The notes under the pieces are model-generated. The model had not been told where the DNA came from. It worked only from the letters and a program-made list of their open reading frames with translations, and made no database searches. Below are positions 1-8,313 of a stretch of 36,323 nt of DNA, in pieces. Origin of the DNA: Novosphingobium aquimarinum (GTDB lineage: Bacteria > Pseudomonadota > Alphaproteobacteria > Sphingomonadales > Sphingomonadaceae); NCBI RefSeq assembly GCF_009746585.1, contig NZ_WRPO01000031.1, positions 1 through 36,323 on the forward strand. The letters run 5' to 3'. The position numbers and the translations under genes were made by a program. The stretch's first letter is position 1; each line of letters starts with the position of its first letter.

Positions 1-121
1 ATGACAATCCGGGTGTTGGCGACCCCCGCTCGGGCTACGCCCTCACGGCGCTCGCCAACACCCGGATCAAGTGGCCTGGTTTTACTCCGCCTAATGGACG
101 ACTTTTACTCCGCCGTTGACA
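1..121. mobile_element. Terminal 120 bp of an IS21-like element, left copy
   Basis: Bases 2-121 are the exact reverse complement of 36204-36323. The outer end reads TGTCAACGG on the minus strand from 121. Two copies of TTTTACTCCGCC (80-91 and 103-114) resemble the multiple terminal repeats of IS21-family elements. Bases 7-22 and 52-67 form a perfect 16-bp inverted repeat, a possible transcription-stop hairpin behind the transposition genes. The body of the element lies to the left, outside the window. The IS junction cuts into a thiolase reading frame. The family call rests on the terminal repeats only, since no istA/istB sequence is present. Confidence 0.7.
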
Positions 122-122
122 C

Positions 123-356
123 TATATCGTCGAACAGGGTGGCATCGCTCCAAATGGGCAGTTGCCGGTCAATCCCAGCGGAGGATTCTTGTCTTTTGGT
201 GAGGCCACCACAGCGCAGGCAATTCTGCAAATCTGCGAATGTGTCTGGCAGCTACGCGGTGAGGCAGGTGGGCGTCAGGTTCCGAACGCACGAGTCGCAA
301 TGTCGACTGTGCTTGGACTAGGCGCCAATGCAGGCGCGATAATCCTGACCCGCTAA
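123..356 (+). pseudogene. 5'-truncated SCP-x-type thiolase (acetyl-CoA acetyltransferase) tail
   Basis: One open frame runs from the IS junction to TAA at 354-356, about 77 codons. It contains GGIAPNG, LPVNPSGG and VWQLRGEAGGRQVP, which match the C-terminus of SCP2/SCP-x-type thiolases. These enzymes cleave 3-ketoacyl-CoA in side-chain or ring beta-oxidation. The N-terminal three quarters, with the nucleophilic Cys, are missing, so the fragment cannot be active alone. It reads toward the convergent acyl-CoA dehydrogenase genes, whose last stop is at 365. The intact gene was probably part of this catabolic cluster before the IS arrived. Alternatively the rest of the gene lies across the IS in the genome. 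Confidence 0.72.
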
Positions 357-364
357 TCTCAGAC

Positions 365-1480
365 TCAGCTTTTCCTGTACTCGGCAAAGCGGCGGAGATG
401 ATGCCGACGTTGCCCTAGCATCAATTCTATCATTCGAAGCCGTTTGAAATAGTGACTCACCGCATATTCATGGGTCATCCCGATCCCGCCATGCATCTGG
501 ACTGCCTCATATCCGATATGGCGCGCGGCCGCAGCGGTCACGGCCATCGCACCGCTAACGGTTCGCATCCGATCAGCTTCGCCACTTGATCGAAGCGCCC
601 GCTGCGCTCGGAGGACGACCGCGCGGACTTCAGCCTGCTGGATCAGACATTCCATCATGCGATGCTGCAGGACCTGATTATTGCCGATAGGGCGGCCGAA
701 CTGCTCACGTTGCCTCAGATAGGAACGTGTTATTTCGTTCAATCGGCGGATGGCACCCCATGCCTCGCTACAAAGCGCAACAATACTTTCGTCAATCGCG
801 CGCACCAAAGCCGTCCGCGCAATCGATCCCTCTGAGATCGGCAGCCCATGAGCCGTGTCGAAGATCATGGTCGATGCCCATCGGCCATCGAGCGTGCGAT
901 AATCTTCCCGAGAAATGCCCGGTGCATCCGTTCTGGTTAGAAGGATGACAAGATCTCCTGCCCCATCGCTAGCAGTGACCAGAATATGCGACGCGATATT
1001 CCCATGGAGGACATTGACCTTCGTTCCAACGAGGCGTCCCGCATCATAGCTACATTCACGATCATCCCAAGGCGAGCTGTCAAACCCTTCTTCATGCGCT
1101 AGTGTCAGGATCGTCTCTCCCGAACCGATCTGCGCCGGGGTTATCCCGCCCCCCCCTTTCCAGCCGATCAGCCGAAGAAGCCGAGCGCAAAGAATGGCGC
1201 TCGTAAAAATTGGCTCAGCGAGCAAGCCTGCTCCCACACCGGCCATGATCGCGCCAACCAACTCAGGCGCACCGTCAAAACCTCCATCAATTTCGTCAAG
1301 CGAAACTGAAAGCCACCCCATCTCGCTGTATGAGCGCCAACTCTGGGGGCGATACCCTGCGTCGGCATTATCACTGCCGGCTGGAAGGCTGCTTTCGACT
1401 GTTTCGCGGTCGCGGACATAGTCGTCGACCATGGTGCGAAACATGTGCAGCGTCTCGTCATCAACCTGAACGCTCATCAT
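365..1480 (-). CDS. Acyl-CoA dehydrogenase, small/partner subunit type
   Basis: 371 residues. The C-terminal helical domain is typical of acyl-CoA dehydrogenases: LRQREQFGRPIG at about 250 and QMHGGIGMTHEYAVSHYFKR near 330-350, where the Glu of THEY is at the usual catalytic position. The middle beta domain is poorly conserved and lacks the YSEPGAGSD-type flavin/substrate loop that its partner has. This complementary pattern is known from heteromeric acyl-CoA dehydrogenases, such as the FadE pairs of steroid side-chain degradation. The start overlaps the stop of the upstream dehydrogenase gene by 4 bp, so translation is probably coupled. Likely role: alpha,beta-desaturation of a bulky acyl-CoA together with its partner. 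The substrate is unknown. Confidence 0.85.
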   Translation of the reverse strand: MMSVQVDDETLHMFRTMVDDYVRDRETVESSLPAGSDNADAGYRPQSWRSYSEMGWLSVSLDEIDGGFDGAPELVGAIMAGVGAGLLAEPIFTSAILCARLLRLIGWKGGGGITPAQIGSGETILTLAHEEGFDSSPWDDRECSYDAGRLVGTKVNVLHGNIASHILVTASDGAGDLVILLTRTDAPGISREDYRTLDGRWASTMIFDTAHGLPISEGSIARTALVRAIDESIVALCSEAWGAIRRLNEITRSYLRQREQFGRPIGNNQVLQHRMMECLIQQAEVRAVVLRAQRALRSSGEADRMRTVSGAMAVTAAAARHIGYEAVQMHGGIGMTHEYAVSHYFKRLRMIELMLGQRRHHLRRFAEYRKS

Positions 1481-2670
1481 GTTGCCATCAATGCCTTAGC
1501 TAGGATGTTATATTGGATCTCATTGGTGCCACCGAAGATCGTGGTGGCGCGGGTATAGAGATGCTCTCGGATGATCCCATCGGCTCCCTCGATACCTGAG
1601 GCCGCTGCACGACCCGCGCCAAGCGTTCGCTCAGCTTCGAAGATCATGCCCGCCGAGCCCAGGCAATCGAACAGCGATTCTGCGATGTCCTGTTCAAGCC
1701 TGGCGCCTCTGATCTTCAACATGCTGGCGCTGGCAGTAGCTTCGGCCCCGTTCGCTGAGCTTATGTCATCGAACAGGGCGTTGAGTGTAAAAAGGCGGAG
1801 TTCCAGTTCCGCGATGCGGGTCTGGAGAACAGCCCGGTCAGAGGACGGCATCGTGCATGACCGCGCGGTAAGCGCGTGCAGATGACGGAGTTGTCGCCTG
1901 TACTTACCAGGTTCGGCGACAAGCATCCGCTCATTGTTGAGCAGGAACTTGGCGATCTCCCAGCCCTGACCTTCCCTGCCGACCAGATTGGCAACGGGCA
2001 CCCGAACCTCATCGAGGAAAACTTCGTTGAGATGGTGCATCATATCCATCGAGACGATGGGGCGGATTTCGATGCCAGGACTTCTCAGATCGATAAGGAG
2101 AAATGAGATGGATGCCTGCGGCTTCTCATTTTGACCCGTTTTTACGAGGCAATAGAGCCAGTCTCCCCATTGGGCATAGCTGGTCCAGATTTTCTGCCCC
2201 GTAACGACATAATGGTCTCCGTCTCGGACGGCACGGGTTTTCAGGCTGGCAAGGTCCGATCCGGCCCCAGGCTCGGAATAACCCTGAGACCACCATATCT
2301 GAGCTTGCGCGATAGGAGGCAAGAAGCGCTGCTTTTGCGCATCGGTGCCGAAGGTGTAGAGCACGGGACCGACATGGCCCACCGCCATAGGCACCAGCCA
2401 TGGGGCATAACCAACGGCGGTCTCCCGCTCGAAGATCATGCGCTCGCGAGCCGACCAGCCGCGACCACCATAGGCGATGGGCCAGTGCCCGATAAGCAGT
2501 TCGTGTCTCGCCAGGAGGCGATAATAGGAGAGGTACTCGTCGCGCTCGAGCCATCCATTTGCGGCCACTTTCTCGCGCAATTCCGAGGGAACGATTGTCT
2601 CGCAAAACTTTCGGACCTCGTCGACCAGCCGCCTCTCATCGTCGGCACTGCTCTGCAAATTGCTGGCCAT
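1477..2670 (-). CDS. Acyl-CoA dehydrogenase, large/partner subunit type
   Basis: 397 residues, full length for the family. The N-terminal helical domain is followed by the motif WWSQGYSEPGAGSDLASL at about 130-150 (flavin and substrate loop), GQKIWTSYAQWGDWLYCLVKT, and a C-terminal TIFGGTNEIQYNILAKALM. It is the first gene of a two-gene minus-strand operon with the gene at 365-1480, overlapping it by 4 bp. It is transcribed away from the operator-like palindrome at 2790-2803, which it shares with the divergent SDR gene. Likely role: FAD-dependent oxidation of an acyl-CoA to the enoyl-CoA as one half of a heteromeric enzyme. The pairing is inferred from gene arrangement and complementary motifs. 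Confidence 0.88.
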   Translation of the reverse strand: MASNLQSSADDERRLVDEVRKFCETIVPSELREKVAANGWLERDEYLSYYRLLARHELLIGHWPIAYGGRGWSARERMIFERETAVGYAPWLVPMAVGHVGPVLYTFGTDAQKQRFLPPIAQAQIWWSQGYSEPGAGSDLASLKTRAVRDGDHYVVTGQKIWTSYAQWGDWLYCLVKTGQNEKPQASISFLLIDLRSPGIEIRPIVSMDMMHHLNEVFLDEVRVPVANLVGREGQGWEIAKFLLNNERMLVAEPGKYRRQLRHLHALTARSCTMPSSDRAVLQTRIAELELRLFTLNALFDDISSANGAEATASASMLKIRGARLEQDIAESLFDCLGSAGMIFEAERTLGAGRAAASGIEGADGIIREHLYTRATTIFGGTNEIQYNILAKALMAT

Positions 2671-2789
2671 ATCTCTCCATTCCGGCTCATTTCCGCTCTT
2701 AGGCTACCCCGCCGCTCGTAGCTCGGCAACGACAAATGACCAATTGGTATCTAGCGGAATTTTTGCCCTTAATAGGTTTGACACTATAG

Positions 2790-2803
2790 TTACCACCCGG
2801 TAA
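2790..2803. promoter_or_regulatory. Operator-like palindrome 1 (TTACCACCCGGTAA)
   Basis: Arms TTACC and GGTAA flank four bases, between the divergent acyl-CoA dehydrogenase operon (start 2670) and the SDR gene (start 2843). Three related 14-bp sites lie at 6420, 6521 and 8314. Probably bound by the TetR-family protein encoded at 7474-8250. That assignment is inference. Confidence 0.6.
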
Positions 2804-2842
2804 TTTAAGATGCAAATATAGATGGCTTGGGAGAGCAGCATC

Positions 2843-3604
2843 ATGACGAAACTCGCTGGGAAGACGTGCATCGTAACAGGAGGCGCAAGCGGCATCGGCC
2901 TCGCGATCGCCCATAAGCTGGCAGGAGAAGGCGCAAAAGTCGTCATCGCTGACCTCAACGGAGCTAAGGCACAAGACGCAGTGGGCGCGATCAGTTCGCC
3001 CATCGCAGCCTCTGCCGTCAAACTCGATGTCCGGGACCCGGCGGCGTTTCTGCAGGCGGTCCAGGCTATCGCCGACGAACATGGCGCCGTCGATGTCCTC
3101 TTCAACAACGCTGGCGTCGGCGGCCAGGCCGGCCTGGACGACATCGATCGCGAGCGCTTCGAAGCCATGATGTCGATAAACGTCTTCAGCGTTGTTGCAG
3201 GCACGCAAGCGGCTGCAGCCGTCATGCGGAAACAGGGATATGGCAAGATCATCAACACCTGCTCCATCTCGGGCCGTCGTGTCTTCCCGGGACATACGCT
3301 TTATGGGGCAACGAAATTTGCTGTGCGCGCGCTGACGCTTGGTTTCTCGCAGGAGCTTGCAAAGGACGGAATTCGTGTAAACGCGATCTGCCCCGGCATG
3401 GTGCATACCGCTTTGTGGGATGGCTTCAATGAAGGTGGCCTTACCGGCGGTGCCCTGGTCGATGCGTACGCCCAAGGCGTGGCGCTCGGCCGGGCTGCCC
3501 AACCCGAGGATATTGCCGGCGCGGCGTTGTTCTTTGCGTCCCCTGACTCCGATTACATCACTGGCCAATTCATTACCGTAGATGGCGGCCTCGTATTTGA
3601 CTGA
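2843..3604 (+). CDS. SDR-family NAD(P)-dependent dehydrogenase
   Basis: 253 residues from ATG 2843, which has GGGAGAG about 8 bases upstream. An in-frame ATG at 2822 lacks a comparable site. Classical SDR features appear in order: cofactor-binding TGGASGIG near the N-terminus, FNNAG at about 85, catalytic Ser in NTCSISG, YGATK (Tyr and Lys of the active site) at about 153, and the C-terminal GQFITVDGG. It probably oxidises a hydroxyacyl-CoA or a ring hydroxyl in the same pathway as the neighbouring acyl-CoA dehydrogenases. It is divergent from them and shares the palindrome at 2790-2803. Substrate not predictable. Confidence 0.88.
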   Translation: MTKLAGKTCIVTGGASGIGLAIAHKLAGEGAKVVIADLNGAKAQDAVGAISSPIAASAVKLDVRDPAAFLQAVQAIADEHGAVDVLFNNAGVGGQAGLDDIDRERFEAMMSINVFSVVAGTQAAAAVMRKQGYGKIINTCSISGRRVFPGHTLYGATKFAVRALTLGFSQELAKDGIRVNAICPGMVHTALWDGFNEGGLTGGALVDAYAQGVALGRAAQPEDIAGAALFFASPDSDYITGQFITVDGGLVFD

Positions 3605-3747
3605 GAGGCTGATCCGAAATTTGGTCGACACCGGATTTGCGACACCGGCCCGGCCACCCAACGGCAGTATTCTATGGATCGCCGGGTGGGGCGGGCCGGT
3701 ATCGCTCTGAAATTCCCTCTTTCGGGAATTGCGGATCAGACTCTGAG
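3601..3747. repeat. Nested inverted repeat between convergent genes (MITE-like or bidirectional terminator)
   Basis: Outer arms 3601-3621 and 3727-3747 match over 21 bp with three differences, containing CTGATCCG and CGGATCAG. Inside are ACCGGCCCG (3644-3652) with CGGGCCGGT (3692-3700), and AATTCCC/GGGAATT around 3711-3730. The whole 147 bp can fold into one long hairpin. The left arm includes the SDR stop codon. No T-run follows, so a simple intrinsic terminator is less likely. A small non-autonomous element is possible. Confidence 0.5.
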
Positions 3748-3753
3748 TCGTTG

Positions 3754-5376
3754 CTACACGTTCAGGCTGTCGCGAAGGATATTTTTCCGTACCTTACCGG
3801 AAGCGGTCATCGGCAAACTCTCGACGATTTCCAGACGTTCTGGAAACTTCTGCCGCGCTATCCCGCTTTCTTCCAAGAAGGCGATTAGCGAAGGCAGGTC
3901 GATTGATTTGCCGGTCGATACCACGAACGCGCATGCCATCTCACCCAATCGGGCGTGTGGCATTGCCACAATAGCAACGTCGGCGATGTCGGGATGAGCG
4001 TGCAATAGATCTTCGATCTCCTTGGGGCTGAATTTCTCACCCCCACGATTTATCAGATCCTTTGCTCGACCGGTAATCGTCAGAAAGCCATCATCATCAA
4101 CCCAGCCCAGGTCTCCGGTGCGCACGTAACCATCAGCCGTGAAGGCGTCGTGGTTGTCTTCCTCGCGCGAATAGCCAACCATCATCTGCGGACCGAATAG
4201 CGTGATCTCTCCCTCCTCCCCATTGGCTAGCGGCGCTCCACTTTCCGGATCCACTATGCGGACTGCATAATTGGTGATCTGCCCGTCGGTTATCGCGCCC
4301 TTGTTCTGATCCCCGTCAAGCGGAGGACCAAGCGCGGCATCGGGTGCCTCTGTCGCGCCATAGACACGGAAAACCGCCGCCCGCTCGAACGCTGCGGCAC
4401 CTCTTCGGATCAGATCGGGCGGGACCGCCGCACCGCCACACATGTAAAATCGAAGCGATGGCAAGCGTGTGCCTGCGGCGCTGGATGCCGCGATCAGTTC
4501 GGTGAGAAACGGCGTCGTGCCTACGCTGAAAGTCGCAGCCTCTTCGTCGATCAGTCGCACGGCTTCGTCAGCGACCCATCGATCTGTCAGGATTGCCTTG
4601 ATGCCCGCCACGAAAGAAAGCTCAAGCGCAAAAAGATAGCCGGTGATATGCGTGACGGGAGAAGGCATGAAGACAGCGTCACCCGCGTGAAGTCCGCAGC
4701 GCTCCTGAAAGGTCTTAACCGTCGTATTGATGCTGTTATGCGTATGGAGTACGCCCTTCGCCTTGCCCGTCGTGCCCGAGGTGTACATGACCAGCTTGAT
4801 CGCATCAGGGTCGACCGGGAAAAACTGGTCAGAGGGGTAATCGGGAGCGGATCGAACAAAGTCCTCCCATCTGCTACATGAGGATTCGTCCGAACGCATC
4901 ATCAGAATGAGACGTAAATCGGGGCAATCCGCGGCAAAGCGGGCCGCCATTTCCTCATAATTCACATTTCGGAACTGCTGAGGCGCTATATAGACCTTGC
5001 TCCGCGCATCGCGCAGGATGAAGCGGAGTTCCGCGTCGCGGTATATTGGGACAATCGGATTGGCGATTAGCCCGGCATAGACGATAGCCAGATTGAGCGG
5101 GACGGCCTCCCACCAGTTGGGCAACTGGAAACTGACTACGTCTCCTCGCTTGAGGCCAGCAGCCATGAAAGCCGCAGCAATGCGTCTCGCCTCATGATCG
5201 AGCGCGGCATAGGTCAGCCGTACATTACCTTCCACCACGGCAGTGACATCGGGTGCTTCTGCGACCCGCCGCCTGGCCCAATCCATCAGGGTTTCATTGC
5301 TCCACCGACCTTCAGCAGCAAAATCCGCGGCCACCCGAACGGGCCAGCCGCTCGCATCCTTAAACATCTCGATCAT
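3754..5376 (-). CDS. Acyl-CoA synthetase (AMP-forming ligase)
   Basis: 540 residues, the usual size for the adenylate-forming family. Motifs in order: YTSGTTGKAKGVLHTHN (ATP-binding P-loop) near residue 185, YGATEAPDAALG (core A5), YVRTGDLGWVDDDGFLTITG with RAKDLINRGGEKFSPKEIE (hinge and CoA-binding region), and the C-terminal TASGKVRKN with the catalytic Lys. It activates a carboxylic acid to its CoA thioester and probably feeds the pathway. ATG 5376 is preferred because GAGAG lies 6 bases upstream. ATG 5382 and an upstream TTG are alternatives. It lies downstream of the hydrolase gene on the same strand, with a hairpin in the gap. Confidence 0.9.
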   Translation of the reverse strand: MIEMFKDASGWPVRVAADFAAEGRWSNETLMDWARRRVAEAPDVTAVVEGNVRLTYAALDHEARRIAAAFMAAGLKRGDVVSFQLPNWWEAVPLNLAIVYAGLIANPIVPIYRDAELRFILRDARSKVYIAPQQFRNVNYEEMAARFAADCPDLRLILMMRSDESSCSRWEDFVRSAPDYPSDQFFPVDPDAIKLVMYTSGTTGKAKGVLHTHNSINTTVKTFQERCGLHAGDAVFMPSPVTHITGYLFALELSFVAGIKAILTDRWVADEAVRLIDEEAATFSVGTTPFLTELIAASSAAGTRLPSLRFYMCGGAAVPPDLIRRGAAAFERAAVFRVYGATEAPDAALGPPLDGDQNKGAITDGQITNYAVRIVDPESGAPLANGEEGEITLFGPQMMVGYSREEDNHDAFTADGYVRTGDLGWVDDDGFLTITGRAKDLINRGGEKFSPKEIEDLLHAHPDIADVAIVAMPHARLGEMACAFVVSTGKSIDLPSLIAFLEESGIARQKFPERLEIVESLPMTASGKVRKNILRDSLNV

Positions 5377-5397
5377 GCGCATCTCTCGCAAGATGGC

Positions 5398-5425
5398 GGG
5401 GCGACGGATGAATTCCCGTCGCCCC
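5398..5425. other. Intercistronic hairpin between hydrolase and ligase genes
   Basis: Perfect 10-bp arms GGGGCGACGG (5398-5407) and CCGTCGCCCC (5416-5425) with an 8-base loop. No T-run follows on the minus strand, so it is more likely an RNA-stabilising or attenuating structure within an operon than a strong terminator. Confidence 0.55.
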
Positions 5426-5433
5426 GACGCCTG

Positions 5434-6348
5434 TCAGTACTTCTCTTCGATAAGATATTTCCGCAGGAAGCGCGCATGGGCCTCTCCTGCAATTTGCAGG
5501 TGCGATTTGTTCTCGTAGAGACTGAGATGATCCACCTGTGGCAGTACGACCAACTCCTTGCGCGTCGTCTGCAAGCTGTTGAAGAAGGCGATCTCGAAAT
5601 CCCACTGCGTGTACCGATCCATCGCCGCCACGACCATCATCGTTGGCGTGTTCAGGATCTTCTCTGCAAAATGTCGGATATTATATTCGAGAAGCATCTC
5701 GGTCGAATGCATCGTGCTTTCGTGACGGTGATTAGGCGCCTCCGTCTTCTGGATCTGCTCAAAGACGACGCGGGCGTGTCCGTAGGGCCAGGTGGCAAGG
5801 CCGTCCTTGGGATCGTCCGAGAAGGCGATCATACGGCTCTCTTCCCCCTTGTACCGACGCTCACGATCAGCTTGCAATTCCTCCAACAGCTTCTGGAAGC
5901 CGTGCGGACTATGGCCGCGCAGCATCGTTTCCCAACCTTCGATCACGGCCACCGTGGAGACGATGGCCTTCACACGGGGATCCATCGCTCCGACGGCCAT
6001 GACGTGGCCGCCAGAATAAGAGATACCCCACACTCCAAGCCGGTTCTCGTCGCATTCGGGCTGTTCAGCAACGAACGACAGCGCATTGCGATAGTCGTCC
6101 CACTGCTCGTAGGGATTGATATGTTGGCGCGGCAAACCCTCGCTCGCCCCCATGTAGCGATAGTCGAAGATCATGCAGGCAATGCCGGCATCCAGGATTG
6201 GTTTGGCATAATGCGGCATCACGATCTCTTTGACGTAACACCAGCCTCCCGCCATCACGATGGTCGGGAACGGCCCCTCCCCTTGCGGCGTAAGCAACAT
6301 ACCAGCCAGCTTGTGCCCGCCACTGATGAATTCGACGTCGCGTTTCAT
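5434..6348 (-). CDS. Alpha/beta hydrolase (dienelactone hydrolase / S15-like)
   Basis: 304 residues from ATG 6348, preceded by GGAGAG at 7 bases. The open frame extends to 6426, but that part overlaps the operator and lacks a ribosome site. Features: PTIVMAGGWCYVKE (oxyanion region) near residue 30, the nucleophile elbow GISYSGG at about 120, and VDHLSLYE with the likely catalytic His near the C-terminus. Members hydrolyse esters, lactones, C-C bonds or thioesters. Here it may open a lactone or cleave a ring-derived intermediate before CoA activation by the next gene. First gene of the hydrolase-ligase unit, 72 bp downstream of palindrome 2. Confidence 0.82.
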   Translation of the reverse strand: MKRDVEFISGGHKLAGMLLTPQGEGPFPTIVMAGGWCYVKEIVMPHYAKPILDAGIACMIFDYRYMGASEGLPRQHINPYEQWDDYRNALSFVAEQPECDENRLGVWGISYSGGHVMAVGAMDPRVKAIVSTVAVIEGWETMLRGHSPHGFQKLLEELQADRERRYKGEESRMIAFSDDPKDGLATWPYGHARVVFEQIQKTEAPNHRHESTMHSTEMLLEYNIRHFAEKILNTPTMMVVAAMDRYTQWDFEIAFFNSLQTTRKELVVLPQVDHLSLYENKSHLQIAGEAHARFLRKYLIEEKY

Positions 6349-6419
6349 GACTTCTCTCCAGGGTTGAATCTCAGGCGTGCCGTGTCGGTCAGCGCCCATT
6401 ATGCTGACCAATTTATTTG

Positions 6420-6433
6420 TTACCAACTGGTAA
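6420..6433. promoter_or_regulatory. Operator-like palindrome 2 (TTACCAACTGGTAA)
   Basis: Nearly the same as the site at 2790: arms TTACCA and TGGTAA. It sits 72 bp upstream of the hydrolase start and about 90 bp from palindrome 3 in the divergent hydrolase/SDR intergenic region. Confidence 0.6.
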
Positions 6434-6520
6434 TTGTCAAGCGTCTTGGACCACCTGCCGCAGCAATCCCCGCAAATCCCTCACCGGCGCGCGACCCCGT
6501 ACATGCACTCATAATTTTGC

Positions 6521-6534
6521 AAACCATATGGTCA
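6521..6534. promoter_or_regulatory. Operator-like palindrome 3 (AAACCATATGGTCA)
   Basis: Core ACCATATGGT is a perfect 10-bp palindrome. It lies 83 bp upstream of the second SDR start and shares ACCA...GGT with the sites at 2790 and 6420. Confidence 0.55.
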
Positions 6535-6616
6535 GTTAAGAATCTGCGCGATATTATCGCGCCAAGCCATCGCACGTTTTTTGGGTGGCGCATGCAACAG
6601 ACATAGGAGAATGCCC

Positions 6617-7465
6617 GTGCCGGATCAGTTGAAAGACAAGGTAGCTATCGTGACCGGCGCATCTAGTGGAATCGGCTTGGCGACAGTGCGCGCTTTTCTG
6701 GCCGAGGGCGCCAAGGTTGTAGGAGCGGATATCAAGGATGAAGAAGGGCGTGCGCTGAGCAACGAGCTCGGCAGCTCATTTGCCTATCTGCATTGCAACG
6801 TGATGGAAGAAGCCGACATCGAGGCGTTGGTCAAGGCCACCGTCGACCGGTTCGGCAAATTGGACATCATGTTCAACAACGCTGGTGCCGCGGGCGATCC
6901 CGCCTCGATACTCGAACTGACAACGGAAGGCTTTGATCGTACGATGGCCCTCATTTCCCGTTCGGTGGTCCTTGGTCACAAGCATGCCGGACGGCAAATG
7001 ATCGCTCAGAAATCTGGGGGTTCGATCATCTCCACTGCCAGCCTCGCAGCAATCCAGGGAGGGTGGAGTAATGTCTCTTATAATATGGGTAAGCACGCTG
7101 TGGCGGGCTTGGTGAAGCAAGCGACCGCCGAACTCGCGCCTCACGGAATCCGCTGTAACGCAATAGCTCCTGGCATTATCCCAACACCGGCCATGGCCGC
7201 AGCATTTGGCGTTCCAAAAGCCGCAACTGAAGACTTTCTCGTGTTTGTTACGGGCGAGATCGCGAACCAACAGCCGATCGGACGAACTGGCCGGTCTGAA
7301 GACATCGCCAACGCGGCCGTGTTTTTTGCCAGCGACGCATCCAGCTTCGTAACCGGCCAGACGCTAGCCGTCGATGGAGGGGCCACGACCGTATATCAAG
7401 GCGATTTCCCGGCCGTCGCTCAAGAGATCGGGAATCGCTTCATATCGAGCCTCGCACCTGCCTGA
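6617..7465 (+). CDS. SDR-family NAD(P)-dependent dehydrogenase (second)
   Basis: 282 residues from GTG 6617, chosen because AGGAG (6605-6609) lies 7 bases upstream. ATG 6611, six bases earlier, is almost against that site. Motifs: TGASSGIG for NAD(P) binding, FNNAG at about 87, STAS with the active-site Ser, YNMGKHA giving the Tyr-x3-Lys pair, then CNAIAPGIIPTPA and a C-terminal GQTLAVDGG. The C-terminal stretch is somewhat longer than in a minimal SDR. Likely a hydroxyl dehydrogenase in the catabolic pathway. The TetR gene begins 8 bp after its stop, so the two are probably one transcript, autoregulated through palindrome 3. Confidence 0.87.
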   Translation: MPDQLKDKVAIVTGASSGIGLATVRAFLAEGAKVVGADIKDEEGRALSNELGSSFAYLHCNVMEEADIEALVKATVDRFGKLDIMFNNAGAAGDPASILELTTEGFDRTMALISRSVVLGHKHAGRQMIAQKSGGSIISTASLAAIQGGWSNVSYNMGKHAVAGLVKQATAELAPHGIRCNAIAPGIIPTPAMAAAFGVPKAATEDFLVFVTGEIANQQPIGRTGRSEDIANAAVFFASDASSFVTGQTLAVDGGATTVYQGDFPAVAQEIGNRFISSLAPA

Positions 7466-7473
7466 GGGCCGGA

Positions 7474-8250
7474 ATGGGCGGCGAGCGCGTCTTGCCGCCC
7501 CAGCAACGCTGGGTTAGCTTCCCTCAAGCCCTCACTGGAGAGGCCTTAGAGGAAAATGATCTGCACGTGCTAGATATATCAAAAGCGAAATCCGACGGGG
7601 CGACAAAGACCCGCAAACGTATTCCTCGGGAACAGCGCCATCAGTTGATCATCGAGGAGGCTACGGCGTTATTCGCTGAGAAAGGACTCAGTGCCGATAT
7701 GCGCGAACTGGCGCGACGGCTTGGCATAACCCATCCAGCCCTTTTTCGGCATTTCACGAACAAGGATGCGCTCATTGCTGAAGTTTATGAACGCACATTT
7801 ATAGGGAATTGGGATCCCGCATGGGAGGGGATGATCACCGATCGCTCCATACCGCTGCCCGAGCGACTGACCGCTTTCTACAAAAGTTTCTCTCGCGTCG
7901 CTTTATCGTTCACCTGGGTGCGGCTCTACATGTTTGCCGCTCTGGAGGGGTTGGAAGCGCACAAGGCGATATACCAGTTCATAGGCTCCAGACTGATTCA
8001 ACTGCTCTGCGTGGAGATCCGCGCAAGCTACGATCTTCCCACCGTCGACAAGCTCCCGCTTCAAGAAATGGAACTGGAACTCGTCTGGTCATTTCATTCC
8101 CGAATATTCTATCTGGGCATTCGCAAGCATATCTACGGTATGCAATTGCCGGACGATCTGGATGGCGTCATCGCCGCCGAAGCCGCGACCATGACGATGG
8201 GCCTGGGGCCATATCTTTCATTCATGCTGGAGGACCTTCGGCGAGAGTAA
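7474..8250 (+). CDS. TetR/AcrR-family transcriptional regulator
   Basis: 258 residues. After about 50 poorly conserved residues comes a TetR DNA-binding domain: RHQLIIEEATALFAEKGL, then the helix-turn-helix MRELARRLGITHPALFRHF and NKDALIAEVYE (about 55-103). The rest is a helical ligand-binding domain typical of the family, longer than the common 190-210 residues. The N-terminal extension may partly reflect an upstream start; a GTG at 7567 is an alternative. The location between an SDR gene and leuC, amid four matching palindromes, makes it the obvious regulator of the cluster, likely a repressor released by a pathway acyl-CoA. That role is inference. Confidence 0.85.
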   Translation: MGGERVLPPQQRWVSFPQALTGEALEENDLHVLDISKAKSDGATKTRKRIPREQRHQLIIEEATALFAEKGLSADMRELARRLGITHPALFRHFTNKDALIAEVYERTFIGNWDPAWEGMITDRSIPLPERLTAFYKSFSRVALSFTWVRLYMFAALEGLEAHKAIYQFIGSRLIQLLCVEIRASYDLPTVDKLPLQEMELELVWSFHSRIFYLGIRKHIYGMQLPDDLDGVIAAEAATMTMGLGPYLSFMLEDLRRE

Positions 8251-8313
8251 CAACCGCCGGGGCGGCAGATTGACATTGCATATTCCGACACGCGTTGTTA
8301 GCGCCATCCATAT

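Noticed and set aside
2699..3661. Minus-strand frame of 320 codons
   Set aside because: Antisense to the first SDR gene, whose catalytic motifs are intact.
5194..6606. Long plus-strand frame of 470 codons
   Set aside because: It is antisense to the hydrolase and ligase genes, which have clear motifs. It has no family features of its own.
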